Assembly: GCA_020634935.1 (NCBI GenBank)
Contig: JACKAT010000001.1
Location: forward strand, 1-64,000
From: Anaerolineales bacterium
GTDB taxonomy: Bacteria > Chloroflexota > Anaerolineae > 4572-78 > J111
DNA: 64,000 nt
Direction: 5' to 3'
A model generated the notes under the pieces. It did not search any database and had not been told where the DNA came from. It was given only the letters and a program-made list of their open reading frames with translations. The position numbers and the translations under genes are program-made. The stretch's first letter is position 1; every line of letters starts with the position of its first letter. Of this stretch, positions 35,136 to 44,527 are shown in pieces.

Positions 35136-36794
35136 TTACTTTTCATTGTCCTGTTGGGGTTGAAAGGGGTTGATGGCGTGTTTAACTTTGGGGTTCAAGG
35201 TCAGCACCCGTTGGGCAAACGGAATTTCAATGCCTTCTTGCTCAAAGGCCGCTTTAAGCATTTTGCGCAGCTCATAACCCACCTCGCGGTGGCGTCCGGG
35301 CTTGGCTTTGGTAATGGTATGAATCAACAGCCGGGACTCGCCAAATTCGGCCAGCCCCTCGACCTCGGTGGGTTCCAGGACATCATCATCGATTTGTTGA
35401 AGTTTTTGGCCGGTTTCTTCAATAATATGAAAGACGCGATCAAGGTCGGCATCATAGGCCACGCCGATCTCAACCACGGCGTAGATGTAGCCCTTTGAAA
35501 AATTGACAATGTTGCCCAGTTGGCCGTTGCGAATAATGTGTAACTGGCCGTCGGGGTCTCGCAGCCGGGTGGTGCGCACGTCAATGGCTTCGACAATGCC
35601 GGCGGCCTCGCCGGTTTCCACGTAATCGCCCACCAGATAGATATTTTCAAACAGAATGAAAGCGCCCGAAACCAGATCGCTGATCACCGGCTGAGCGCCC
35701 AGGCCCACAATCAGACCGATGCCGCCAATCGCGGCCAGTATCGGTGTGGTGTTGATGTCTAGGGTCCGCAATATGAGGAGAAACGCGCCAAAATAGATGG
35801 CGTATTTGCCCAGGCTTTTAGCCAGGGGAGTCAGGGTCAATCGCTGCTGCCATTGTAAGGCTGAAAGCGTTTTATCCTTTTTAAGAAGAACCTTATCGGC
35901 TACCAGGTTAATCACTTCAATAAGAACCCGGCTCAGAAAGATAATGCCGATAATCTGGATGGCGATGGGGCCATAATGGGCAAAACTGGCGATAAACGTA
36001 ACCTGGCTGATGGCCAGCGAGGCCATAGTGACGTAAATAATATACTCCAGGGTACGGGCCAATAACGGGATCAGGCTGCGTAAACGATCATAAAATTCAG
36101 CCAGGTTAGAGGATTGGGTATAGCGTTGGGCTAATTCATCGATGGTCGTCACAATAACCGTAACCGCCATCGCCAAAAGCCGGCCCACGGCAATAATGAG
36201 ATAAACCTTGAGGATAATAAAAAACAGATCGGCGACGCTTGCCGGTAAGGGCAGCAGCCACATCGCCGTGGTCAGAAACAGCAGCCAGATGCTGGTTTCC
36301 AAAATATTCTTTAGCGTGGCAAAGAACAGCTCGATGCTTTCATTGTTGGCTTTAATTTGTTCATAGTCTTTAGCCTGTTCTCGCCACTTAAACAGCAACG
36401 GTTTCAGTTTGGCGATAACAAAGCGAGCCACAAAGAATAGAACAACAATTTCAATCAGGCCCAGGCTCAGATTCACCCAAAAGCTCAAAGGCACGGCATC
36501 GAGTAAGGCCACGCTATAGGCCCCTATATCGATGTCCTGAAAAATAAGGTAGGTGTTGAACACAATAGAGGCAATTGCCAACACCAAACACACCAGCAAA
36601 ATCAGGCCCTTGAGGTTGCGTTTAATGAGATTGAGCGGGGTTTCGTATTTTTCAAAGAAGGAGTACGCCCCCAGCCTGTTGAACACAAAGCCGGCGACGT
36701 GATTAACAACAACAAAGGCCACCATTATCAGCACCAACTCGCTGATAATGATGGCAATATCCTGATAGCTTGGTGAAAAGGCGTTTAAATCCAT
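35136..36794 (-). CDS. MscS-family mechanosensitive channel (large)
   Basis: 552 residues with about seven membrane segments. The MscS pore helix and beta domain are at about 355-430: GGIGLIVGLGAQPVISDLVSGAFILFENIYLVGDYVE, RLRDPDGQLHIIRNGQLGNIVNFSKG. The cytoplasmic C-terminal part runs to about 540. It releases solutes on osmotic downshock or acts as a regulated ion channel. It is the second of two MscS genes in a minus-strand run; an inverted-repeat element (36849-36966) separates them. Confidence 0.92.
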   Translation of the reverse strand: MDLNAFSPSYQDIAIIISELVLIMVAFVVVNHVAGFVFNRLGAYSFFEKYETPLNLIKRNLKGLILLVCLVLAIASIVFNTYLIFQDIDIGAYSVALLDAVPLSFWVNLSLGLIEIVVLFFVARFVIAKLKPLLFKWREQAKDYEQIKANNESIELFFATLKNILETSIWLLFLTTAMWLLPLPASVADLFFIILKVYLIIAVGRLLAMAVTVIVTTIDELAQRYTQSSNLAEFYDRLRSLIPLLARTLEYIIYVTMASLAISQVTFIASFAHYGPIAIQIIGIIFLSRVLIEVINLVADKVLLKKDKTLSALQWQQRLTLTPLAKSLGKYAIYFGAFLLILRTLDINTTPILAAIGGIGLIVGLGAQPVISDLVSGAFILFENIYLVGDYVETGEAAGIVEAIDVRTTRLRDPDGQLHIIRNGQLGNIVNFSKGYIYAVVEIGVAYDADLDRVFHIIEETGQKLQQIDDDVLEPTEVEGLAEFGESRLLIHTITKAKPGRHREVGYELRKMLKAAFEQEGIEIPFAQRVLTLNPKVKHAINPFQPQQDNEK

Positions 36795-36848
36795 TGTTCA
36801 TCTCATCTGTTAGGGGCAGTAACGGGTAATTGGTAAACCAATCTCTAA

Positions 36849-36966
36849 TTAACCTCAGTTCGGAGTTTAAGAAAATAGACAGAATTAACAGGATTTATAA
36901 GATTAAATCAAATAAAAATCTTTTTAATCTTGTAAATTCTGTCCAATTATCGAACTCAGGTTAATT
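36849..36966. mobile_element. MITE-like element with TTAACCTGAGTTCG ends, second copy
   Basis: The ends AATTAACCTCAGTTCGGA and TCGAACTCAGGTTAATT are inverted and match the element at 26619-26840. The interior is a hairpin of GACAGAATTAACAGGATTT/AATTCTGTC type. It lies between the two mscS genes. Confidence 0.65.
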
Positions 36967-37010
36967 ACCATTTACTGGCCTCAAATGTGGAAGTACATTA
37001 ATTTACGATC

Positions 37011-38120
37011 TTAACGGGCAAAGGTGCCATTATCAGATATAACCATCTGATCGGAAAACAACAGCACCGGCAGCGACAGCTTGATGGCCCGGTTTTCAAA
37101 CACCTTAAGCGCCGCCTGATTGATCTGTGATTTCACTACTCCCAGTTTATGCAGGTGATGGGCAAACGGCTGCCCAGGCTGCCACATTTTAACCCCATAA
37201 TCGATTTGGATATCAAAGGAATATTCGCCCACAGTCGCCAAAATCGGTTCCGACCAGACGATATGCTCATTCTGGTCAATGACCTCTTTTAAGATCGGCA
37301 GCACCGCCTCGATCTGCTCAAGCGTGGTGTTGCGGTGGATGTGAAAAATTTCGGCCTGATAGTAATAGATGGCCACATCCAAATTACTGATGGCCTCGCT
37401 GCCAAAAACCTTGTTGGGTAGGAGAACCTTTTCGCCGTGAACGGTTTCCACCAGCGAACTTCGCAGCCCCACCTCACGCACGTAGCCTTCTACTCCACCC
37501 ACCCGAATCCGGTCGCCGGTTTTGAAGGGGCGATGGAGAAAAACGATGATGCCGCCAAAGAGGTTGGCAACCGTGTCCTGCGCGGCCAGCGCAATCGCCA
37601 AACCGCCAATACCTAACCCGGCCAGAATAGCGCCTACGTTGTAGCCGGCATTATTCAAGCCGATCAAAATAGCCAACGAGATGACCGTGAATTTCAGCCC
37701 GGTTCTCAGGATGGGCAAGAGTTGATCGTCAAGATCGGTTTCTGTTTTTTCAACCAGTTTGACGAAGTACTCCGTGTGAAAAGCGTCGTAAAGCCTGATC
37801 AACAGCCAGGCTACGAGAAGAGTCATCCCAAACTGAAAGATGGTATCGATCCAGCGCACGAGGCTAGCCGATATATGCAGAGTCGCCAGGCTATAGCGAA
37901 TACCGATCAACGTGATCAACACGACTATCGGCTCTTCGATCATGTCGATGATCAGGTCATCAATTTGGGTTTGCGTTTTGCTGGTCAGCGATTTGATCCA
38001 GCGATTAGAAACCCAATACACAGCCTTACCTATAATGAAGAACAGAACGATCAACAGGAGGGCAATGAGCCACTGACTAAGCGTGTTGCCGTAGTAGATT
38101 GTGTCGAAAAAACCGAACAT
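37011..38120 (-). CDS. MscS-family mechanosensitive channel
   Basis: 369 residues with four to five hydrophobic helices followed by the MscS core at about 170-250: GLGIGGLAIALAAQDTVANLFGGIIVF, then HRPFKTGDRIRVGGVEGYVREVGLRS and NKVFGSEAISN. The ATG at 38120 follows TCAAGGAG. The leader (38121-38214) contains the GTCTC-N4-GAGAC palindrome shared with three other genes here and a perfect 26-bp palindrome at 38153-38178. It is downstream of the HD/cNMP-like gene on the same strand. Confidence 0.93.
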   Translation of the reverse strand: MFGFFDTIYYGNTLSQWLIALLLIVLFFIIGKAVYWVSNRWIKSLTSKTQTQIDDLIIDMIEEPIVVLITLIGIRYSLATLHISASLVRWIDTIFQFGMTLLVAWLLIRLYDAFHTEYFVKLVEKTETDLDDQLLPILRTGLKFTVISLAILIGLNNAGYNVGAILAGLGIGGLAIALAAQDTVANLFGGIIVFLHRPFKTGDRIRVGGVEGYVREVGLRSSLVETVHGEKVLLPNKVFGSEAISNLDVAIYYYQAEIFHIHRNTTLEQIEAVLPILKEVIDQNEHIVWSEPILATVGEYSFDIQIDYGVKMWQPGQPFAHHLHKLGVVKSQINQAALKVFENRAIKLSLPVLLFSDQMVISDNGTFAR

Positions 38121-38152
38121 GTTTTCTTTCCTTACTCCTTGAAAATAGACTT

Positions 38153-38214
38153 GTAGGACAAACTTAAGTTTGTCCTACGATAAACTTCATGGCCGTTGTC
38201 GTCTCAATCGAGAC
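38153..38214 (-). promoter_or_regulatory. Conserved leader element (palindrome + ATGAA + hairpin) before mscS
   Basis: On the minus strand the order is GTCTCGATTGAGAC (38214-38201), 10 nt, ATGAAG (38190), then the perfect palindrome centred on CTTAAG (GTAGGACAAA...TTTGTCCTAC, 38178-38153), then a TTTTCAAGGAG ribosome site. The same layout precedes genes at 49490, 53799 and 61604. Confidence 0.65.
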
Positions 38215-38229
38215 AGGTAGACTCCTTAC

Positions 38230-40728
38230 TTAAATAGCCACCGCTTCCTGATCAATGGTAGTAAAGAAGTGCAGGCTTCTATATTTATCGCTAATCATCT
38301 CGGCGTAATCTTTGGAGTAGTAGGTGCCGGCCAAATAAGCAAACCCGCCGGAAGTGGCCTGCTTGGGTAGCGCCGGCATCAGGCTGGCAATGGCCTGGTC
38401 TTGGTCTTCGTTTTGGGGCACCAGCCAGACCGTAAAAGGCGTTACGTCGGCCTCTTCATCCAGGTAACCGGCAAATAGGCCGTTCAGTTCGGCTAAAATC
38501 AAGGCCTCTTCGTCGGAAATCGCCTCATCGATTTTGACCAGCACGTTTAGCAAATCTTTTAAACGAGCGGCTTGCAGGTGAGACGGCTGTAGAGCCAGGT
38601 AATCGAGAACGGTTTGCCGAAGGGTTACAAAGTCGGTTTTTTGGCCGTGTAGTAGTCGTTCCCGCATCTCTGCCGCTGAATACTCAAAGCCGTAGGCGTG
38701 GGTAAATTTTTGAATAAACTCAACTTCCGCGTCATCCAGAACCTGGTCAATCATGGCCACTTGCCGTAAAATCTCAAGCGTCTGCTCAAAGGCCCGCATC
38801 TCTTCCTCCAGATAGACCTGCGGCAGCAGCACGGCGAACTCTTCAATGGTATACGTGTCGTGCCAATAGCGCAGGTAGATTTCTTTGGGAATCATCAACA
38901 GTTTGACCAATTTTTGAGCGGTGATGGTCGCCTCTTGGACATCGCCGCGAATAACCCGGGTATTGCCCAGCGGTATCCAGGGTTTAACCGCGTGGGCCTG
39001 GTAGCCGCCCAGAGGCGTCATCAACAAGCCTTCGCCCATAGGCACGTACACAAATCCGGGCGGCGCTCCGGCTGTAATCAGGGTTTGATCCTTCTTAAGC
39101 GTGGTCAGCCGCACATCGGTAAAGGCCGTTTCCGGATCGACATTGATGATTTTGTGTCCCGACTGGGCCAGGCGAACTAACATTCGGCGGCGCTGTTCAA
39201 GGGACCAATCTAACCGTTCGGCCTGGAGATAGCGCTCCCGCTCATCCGGGGCGATGAATTTGAGCGAGGGCACGATACGACTTCTGGCGGCCAGATCAGG
39301 CTTAAGGGCGATTAACTCTTCCAGGACGATGCCGGCGAAATCGAGGTTGTCGTCCGTTTCTTCGATCAGGATGTGGATATCTTGGTTCGATTTTAAGCTG
39401 TCATCCTGGCCAGGCAGGCGACGAAAGGTATCGACGATATCGCGCTGGATGTCATCGATGATATAGGCAGCGAAACCGGCGCTTTGGCGGGTAGCTTCCG
39501 GGTTGGCAAACGAGCCCCGGTGGAAAGACAGACGCAAATCGCCTTCCAGAGTTACCTCACTGCTGTCGATGTTGGCCTCGCCGGGGGCCGGAGGCAGGCC
39601 GACCTCAACCAGAAACATCTCGCCCGACCCTTTTTCCAGGGCAAAGACAGCGTGGCCCGTATTCTGATCGACCAAAATTTGATAACCGGCCGAGGTTTTC
39701 AAGACCGTGCCGCGCTGGCGCAGCGCATCGGCCACCCGCAAGGCGCGGATGGTATCGGTGACATCGCTGACCAGGTCGCGAACCGGCTCGTGGTCGGCAA
39801 CCAGCCATAAAAAGGCCTCTCGCTCGAAATCGGTGTAATAGGGCATGGCTCCGGCAAAGGCGCGGGGCGGGACATCGTCACCGTTAAGAAAGCGATCCCG
39901 GTTGGCCTGGGCCGTTCGCAGCGCCTGGGTCAGCTCCGATCGCTCCACGCCCAGGCTCTGCACGAGGGTCGGATGTCGCAGCGAACCGGCCAGCTCCGGC
40001 TGCTCCGGTTCCCCGGTAGGGTCCAGCACCCGAGTCAGCTTTTGGGCCACTTTCCTGACCTGCTGATCGTGATAGAGATGGTGCAGGTCGGTGCTGACTG
40101 TCTCCATCATCATCTTGCGCAGTTGGGCCGGATGGTTCAAGAGATCAATCGGCACTTTGCTTTTGCTATGCCCCACCGCCATAGCCATCATCTCGCGTAA
40201 GACCAGTTGAGGCGACTGTTCTAAAACGCCGCTGTCCTTCAAATTGACCAGTCGCCAGGCAATATTCCCCCAGTTTTCGGTCCAGATGGTCTCGACAATT
40301 TCGTCGAAAGCCGGGGTAAATACCTCTTGGGCCGCAAATTCAGGGTGCATAACCCGGCCAAATGCCGAGAAATCGAGCATGCCGATATCATGATTGTAGG
40401 CCAGGATGACGCCGTAGCCCTTCATAAATTCCAGGCGCAGCGTGTCCCGGGCCGGAACTAAAACCCCGTTGATCGTATCGAGAATAGGCAGAATCGTGGC
40501 CGCCACATCGCGCACATGCACCACCCCGTGGTCTGAATAGAGGGCGACATGCTTGTACGGATCGGCCAGGAACACCTCATCTCTGGCGACGTAGTCCAGT
40601 TCGGCTTGCTCGCTGACTTTGGCGTAGTAATTTTGTTCAATTTGCACCCTAATTTTCTCAGCTAGATAGCGGTCGAGTTGAGGGACGGCGTGCGTTGTAG
40701 AGCTGTGTTCTGCTATAGGATGTTTCAT
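38230..40728 (-). CDS. HD-domain protein with cNMP-binding-like and TerB-like regions
   Basis: 832 residues. An HD metal-phosphohydrolase region at about 60-330 shows H in SDHGVVHVRDV, HD in AYNHDIGML, H in AVGHSKSKV and a later D in IRALRVADALRQRG. About 485-640 has a sensor region resembling a cyclic-nucleotide-binding/cupin fold (LTTLKKDQTLITAGAPPGFVY). About 640-740 resembles TerB tellurite-resistance domains (EEEMRAFEQTLEILRQVAMIDQVLDDAEVEFIQKF). A role in nucleotide second-messenger or (p)ppGpp-like stress signalling is plausible but unproven. GGAGG precedes the ATG. Confidence 0.65.
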   Translation of the reverse strand: MKHPIAEHSSTTHAVPQLDRYLAEKIRVQIEQNYYAKVSEQAELDYVARDEVFLADPYKHVALYSDHGVVHVRDVAATILPILDTINGVLVPARDTLRLEFMKGYGVILAYNHDIGMLDFSAFGRVMHPEFAAQEVFTPAFDEIVETIWTENWGNIAWRLVNLKDSGVLEQSPQLVLREMMAMAVGHSKSKVPIDLLNHPAQLRKMMMETVSTDLHHLYHDQQVRKVAQKLTRVLDPTGEPEQPELAGSLRHPTLVQSLGVERSELTQALRTAQANRDRFLNGDDVPPRAFAGAMPYYTDFEREAFLWLVADHEPVRDLVSDVTDTIRALRVADALRQRGTVLKTSAGYQILVDQNTGHAVFALEKGSGEMFLVEVGLPPAPGEANIDSSEVTLEGDLRLSFHRGSFANPEATRQSAGFAAYIIDDIQRDIVDTFRRLPGQDDSLKSNQDIHILIEETDDNLDFAGIVLEELIALKPDLAARSRIVPSLKFIAPDERERYLQAERLDWSLEQRRRMLVRLAQSGHKIINVDPETAFTDVRLTTLKKDQTLITAGAPPGFVYVPMGEGLLMTPLGGYQAHAVKPWIPLGNTRVIRGDVQEATITAQKLVKLLMIPKEIYLRYWHDTYTIEEFAVLLPQVYLEEEMRAFEQTLEILRQVAMIDQVLDDAEVEFIQKFTHAYGFEYSAAEMRERLLHGQKTDFVTLRQTVLDYLALQPSHLQAARLKDLLNVLVKIDEAISDEEALILAELNGLFAGYLDEEADVTPFTVWLVPQNEDQDQAIASLMPALPKQATSGGFAYLAGTYYSKDYAEMISDKYRSLHFFTTIDQEAVAI

Positions 40729-40799
40729 GGGTAACCTCCATAAATTTGTGAGCGGTAATCTGTTAGCATTTAGCCCACGAATGAATTCGCGGGCTGGTA

Positions 40800-40832
40800 A
40801 AAAAAACGTGTTTCAAACACGTTTGCCGTAGC
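40800..40832 (-). terminator. Intrinsic terminator after nucleoside hydrolase gene
   Basis: On the minus strand CAAACGTGTTTGAAACACGTTTTTTTT forms a stem of AAACGTGTTT/AAACACGTTT followed by eight T residues, 36 bp beyond the hydrolase stop. A second palindrome, AGCCCACGAATGAATTCGCG, lies next to it at 40773-40796. Confidence 0.8.
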
Positions 40833-40867
40833 AGGCATTGAATTCATTCAATGACAACATGTTTCTG

Positions 40868-41878
40868 CTAACCGCTGATAGCTATCGCCTGCCACAACAG
40901 TTCATCGAACATCTGCCAAAAGCGTTCGGTGTCTACATCCAAGCAAACGTCCACGTTGGGCGGGTTGCTGGCCTCATCCCGGCGATCCCGCCGATCAGCC
41001 AGCGACATGCCGGTGGTGAACCGGCCTGCCGTTTCAACCATCAGATGAACCCGCTCGGTTGTGGCCAAACTAGGGTCGATCAGAATCCCGACGGCTAACG
41101 GATCGTGCACGTAGCAGCCATAAAAGCCTTCGTTATCGCGATAGAAGGCCATATAAATCTCGGTGCAATCGGCGATGAATTGTGCGACCTGGGTGGGATA
41201 ACGCTGCAGATGATCTTCAACGCGATGGCGCGGCAAGGGCGCCTTCATCGCTACATCGAGACCGACCAGCACGACGGGAATACCGGACTCCATAACCACC
41301 TGGGCCGCATCGGGATCGACAAAGAAGTTGAACTCGGCGGCGGCGCTGATATTGCCCGGCACCGTGACGGCCCCCCCCATCGTCACAATGCGCCCGACCC
41401 GCTGCATGGTTTCGGCATCGCGTTGGATCGCCGTGGCGATGTTGGTTAACGGCCCCAACGTGATAATCGTGAGGTGTTGGCCGTAAGTTCGAGCCGCTTC
41501 AAGCAATACATCGATGGCATCGCTTTCCGATGGCTTGAGGTTAAGGATAGGATAACGGGCCATACCGGCAGCGTCCTCAAATCGATGCAGTTCGCCCAGC
41601 CCATCGACCCCATGAATACCGGCGGCATTGAACGGTGGTCGAACCAGCGGTCGCTCGCAGCCTGTGGCTACCAGGGGGACGGATTTGGGCTGGGCAATAC
41701 TCAGCACCCGCAGCACGTTGTAAGCCGCCTGATCGACGTCAATGTTGCCGGCCACCACGGTAATGGCTTTGAGATCTACCTGCGGTGCGTTCAGCGCCAT
41801 AATGATGGCCATGGCATCATCGACGCCGCCATCCGTATCGAGAATGATAGGAATAGGACCATTGCTCATATCTGTCAT
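40868..41878 (-). CDS. Inosine-uridine-type nucleoside hydrolase
   Basis: 336 residues. The calcium-site motif DTDGGVDDAMAI (canonical DxDxxxDD) is at about 13-24, followed by VVAGNIDVDQAAYNVLRVL, TLGPLTNIATAI near 140 and MGGAV. Family members split ribonucleosides into base and ribose. ATG 41878 has GGAGAGG upstream; the longer frame to 42028 runs through a repeat. Transcription probably begins at the shared-box promoter 42063-42113, giving a leader of about 180 nt that contains an inverted-repeat element. Confidence 0.92.
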   Translation of the reverse strand: MTDMSNGPIPIILDTDGGVDDAMAIIMALNAPQVDLKAITVVAGNIDVDQAAYNVLRVLSIAQPKSVPLVATGCERPLVRPPFNAAGIHGVDGLGELHRFEDAAGMARYPILNLKPSESDAIDVLLEAARTYGQHLTIITLGPLTNIATAIQRDAETMQRVGRIVTMGGAVTVPGNISAAAEFNFFVDPDAAQVVMESGIPVVLVGLDVAMKAPLPRHRVEDHLQRYPTQVAQFIADCTEIYMAFYRDNEGFYGCYVHDPLAVGILIDPSLATTERVHLMVETAGRFTTGMSLADRRDRRDEASNPPNVDVCLDVDTERFWQMFDELLWQAIAISG

Positions 41879-41954
41879 TTTCACGCCTCTCCAAGGATTA
41901 AATTGAGATCGTATAGGGTGGGATTGATTGACATCACTAGACATTATCGAAAAT

Positions 41955-42041
41955 AGGTGACAGTCACTTTTTGCTACGCAATAGAGGACGTAACTAGCAA
42001 AACCAGCCTCACATTTAGGGTGTTTCAAGTGACTGTCACCT
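41955..42041. repeat. Inverted-repeat element in the hydrolase leader
   Basis: AGGTGACAGTCACTTTTTG and CAAGTGACTGTCACCT are inverted at the two ends of an 87-bp segment. The end word is shared with the inner part of the 132-bp family (30955, 33348) but the outer GTTACGCAG ends are missing. Confidence 0.6.
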
Positions 42042-42062
42042 TAAATCCGATAAACTCTACTT

Positions 42063-42113
42063 AGTATAAGGGGGGGGCCGGGGAAACGTATTACCCGAAA
42101 AGTAGTATTTTTG
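42063..42113 (-). promoter_or_regulatory. Shared-box promoter P1 (nucleoside hydrolase)
   Basis: On the minus strand an A5 tract, TACTACTTTTCGGGTAATACG (box 42113-42087 region), 22 nt, then -10 TATACT (42068-42063). The same box, with 22-23 nt to a TATACT/TACACT, occurs at 48692, 51414 and 53514. No conserved -35 hexamer is present, so an activator probably binds the box. Confidence 0.7.
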
Positions 42114-42129
42114 TCGCGTATTGGCTATC

Positions 42130-43334
42130 CGCCTTCAGCTTGGGATCAAAAATGGGGTTACAGGATGCATTTCGGTTATGAGGCGAGAGTGAAACACTGA
42201 ATTACTGATGAAAATGAGCACACTGATCCGCTCCAGGCCAGGTTCACAGCCATCCAAGATCAAAAGAAGGCAATGACGGCCAGGCACAATTCAGTGACAT
42301 CATCAGTTTCAGTGCTTCAGTGTTTCAACAAACGCCGGTCGCCTAATTCAACGTATACAATCCCCAAACCGGCGATTTAAGGTTTCATGCCCTGGATCGG
42401 ATCAAAACCAGGTGCAGGTAGCGACCAAAATCAGGTGCAGGTAACCTATTAATGCCATAAAGACGCGGATATCGTTCAAAATGGAGACGTCACGCTATGA
42501 ATTATACGCTTGCCTCTAGCTCCTCATCCCAACCCCCTACCCCCGGATATTGAAAAAAGCTCGGGTTTGTGTGATAATAGGCTTATCGAACTGTTGGAAG
42601 AATTAAGCCGTCGCCCTAAATTTTTTGATGACAAGACTGGCATAAACTTTTACAGTACTTTGCCAGCTAGAAATAGTTAGGGCGCTGAATGAAGGTGTTA
42701 TAATTTGGAAAAGATGAATATTCGCGAAGTCGAAGAAGTTATAACCTCACTATTGCCGGATAAGTTTGTTCGGCAAAAGTGTCTAATTGTATTTTCAGAG
42801 GCCATAAGGCAAGCCTATCGGCAGGGTGAAGGCAAATGGGGTGTCTATTAACCGAAAAAGATGTAGTGCGTCTCTTAGTTGGTAACATAATCGTATGTAC
42901 TATTCACAAAAAAATAAGTCTGGTTAGCTCTTGATCGAGCTTAAAAAGTTGTTGAATACACTGAATAATGAATATCGGTTATTAAAAACTTTCCGAAAAT
43001 TGGCAATGGGACACCGACGATTAAGACAATATTCTCAAGTTCCTTCAAAAAACGGATACTATATGCCCAAATTAATGGGGATGAGGATAATTGGCCAATA
43101 ATACGGGATTTTCACTTTGAATTCATCAACAAAGTAGCCAGGAAATACCAACAGCTGAAAACGACCAGCGGAAAGCTTAAGCATAGGGTATAAGTATTAA
43201 TTTATCTGAGCCAAGAGGTTGGCACAATTACTACCTCGACCATTGGAATAACGAAATGACTGAAGAGAATGAGGACAAACCCTCTTCATAAAATTTGAAG
43301 ATTTTAGACTTTAATTATAACAACTTTGAGGATT
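42130..43334. other. Low-GC region of degraded sequence
   Basis: No intact gene. An inverted-repeat element at about 42192-42330 is bounded by GAAACACTGAA and TTCAGTGTTTC. Fragments of open frame (about 42545-42680, ending RRPKFFDDKTGINFYSTL; 42715-42852, start MNIREVEEVITSLLPDKF; about 43070-43190) look like remains of several small genes. The base composition resembles cassette DNA. Confidence 0.5.
42192..42330. repeat. Inverted-repeat element with GAAACACTGAA ends
   Basis: GAAACACTGAATTACTGATGA at the left pairs with CATCAGTTTCAGTGCTTCAGTGTTTC at the right. The interior encodes nothing. Resembles a small non-autonomous element. Confidence 0.5.
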
Positions 43335-43843
43335 ATGACACAGAAACTTAAATCTTGGCATGTTGGAGTAGCTGCAGAAGCATTTGCCGCAGGGCTTTTG
43401 CTCGATGCAGACTTGACGTATCTGTGCAATATAGTGCAAATCAGCCGGAATATGACTTGATGATTGCTCAAGGGGAGAATATTCTCAAAGTCTCAGTTAA
43501 AGGTAGTCAAGATGGAAGCTGGGGTTTGACACAATCGTACTTGAAAAATGCTAATTACCCTGGAGCCATTGATAAATAGTTGTTTCGACATAAGCCGAAA
43601 ACGATTTTTTGTTTGGTTCAGTTTAAACGTATCTCATTGTTAGAAATGCCGAGAGTGTATTTGGCCACGCCAACTGAAATTGCCGAAGGTCTCAGACAAA
43701 CTGCAAGTAATCGAGGGGATACCATCTTATATGAACACAAGGTTTAGAGTTCCAGAGCATTTGCAGCAGGTACGGAGGATGCAATTCCAGAACATTGGAA
43801 ATTTAGCATTGAGAGAATTCAAAAAATGTTTGAGACATCGTAA
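43335..43843 (+). pseudogene. Frameshifted PD-(D/E)XK-like endonuclease cassette gene
   Basis: The start MTQKLKSWHVGVAAEAFAAG is in one frame. After a short T-run at about 43396 the sense continues one base shifted (RCRLDVSVQYSANQPEYDLM, then LKVSVKGSQDGSWGL, the E...D...K-like nuclease core). It is then broken again by TAG near 43577 and TAG near 43745 before ending EHWKFSIERIQKMFETS. It resembles group-I-intron-associated PD-(D/E)XK proteins that occur in cassettes. attC-like site 5 follows 15 bp later. Confidence 0.6.
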
Positions 43844-43858
43844 TCCAACAACGTGCAG

Positions 43859-43960
43859 GCTAACAATCCGCTTCGTGCCGACCGTCCATGCTGCGGGTTT
43901 GCGCAAGACTTGCTGTTAATAGTGTCACACTAACGGCGGCACAAGCGGAAGGCGTTGGGC
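43859..43960 (+). repeat. attC-like recombination site 5
   Basis: The left arm GCTAACAATCCGCTTCGTGCCG pairs with CGGCACAAGCGGAAGGCGTTGGGC (43937-43960). Core boxes GCTAAC and GTTGGGC fit. It lies directly after a cassette-type nuclease remnant, in the same orientation as the four sites 33 kb away. Confidence 0.75.
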
Positions 43961-43974
43961 CGCGTGTTGCAATC

Positions 43975-44350
43975 ATGATCTTGCTAGAGACCTTCGCGCT
44001 GGCTTCCAGCGAAAGGAGAGGCCTCCTGATCGCACAAAATACAGCCCTGTTTTCCCTCCTCGGCACCATGTATGGCGGGGATGGAAAAACCACCTTCGCT
44101 TTGCCCAACCTCAAGGGTAAAGAGCCCGATCCAAATATGCATTACTGCATCGCGCTGGAAGGTATGGTACCACAACATTAAACCGTGGAGACGTGAGAAC
44201 GGTGGAAGATCGACAAAAAATCGACAGAATTGACAAGATTATCACGATTTTATTGGTTATAATTCGGTAAATCATGTTAATTCTGTCTAATTTTTCTTCA
44301 CCACGGTTTAGTGCAGAGCTACCGAAGGTATGTTTCCTTCCAGAAACTAG
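43975..44350 (+). pseudogene. Tail-collar (microcystin-dependent) protein remnant
   Basis: The frame contains IAQNTALFSLLGTMYGGDGK then TTFALPNLKG and PNMHYCIALEGM, the Phage Tail Collar signature. The N-terminus is degraded (expected WAFCEGQLL is scrambled at about 43998-44030). Near the C-terminus a 158-bp element (44166-44323) interrupts it. Removing the element and one 8-bp duplication restores ...ALEGMFPSRN and a stop at 44348, the standard family ending. Confidence 0.75.
44166..44323. mobile_element. MITE-like element, 8-bp-duplication family, copy 4
   Basis: 158 bp from GGTACC to GCTACC with ATTAAACCGTGG/CCACGGTTTAG inner repeats, in the opposite orientation to copies 1, 2 and 5. It is flanked by a perfect GAAGGTAT duplication (44158-44165 and 44324-44331). 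Confidence 0.9.
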
Positions 44351-44527
44351 GGAAAAAGCAGGGAGGAGGCCGGGCAACGGCGGGGTGGATTGTTGTGACG
44401 GGTCGGTCACCCCCTTGCCATGCCCCAAACCAGCCCTCCTGCAACAGCACACACCAAAACCGCAAATTCTTGATACACCTGGTATGTTGAAGCAATAGAG
44501 CGACAATTGCTCGAGGAAAGCATTGCT

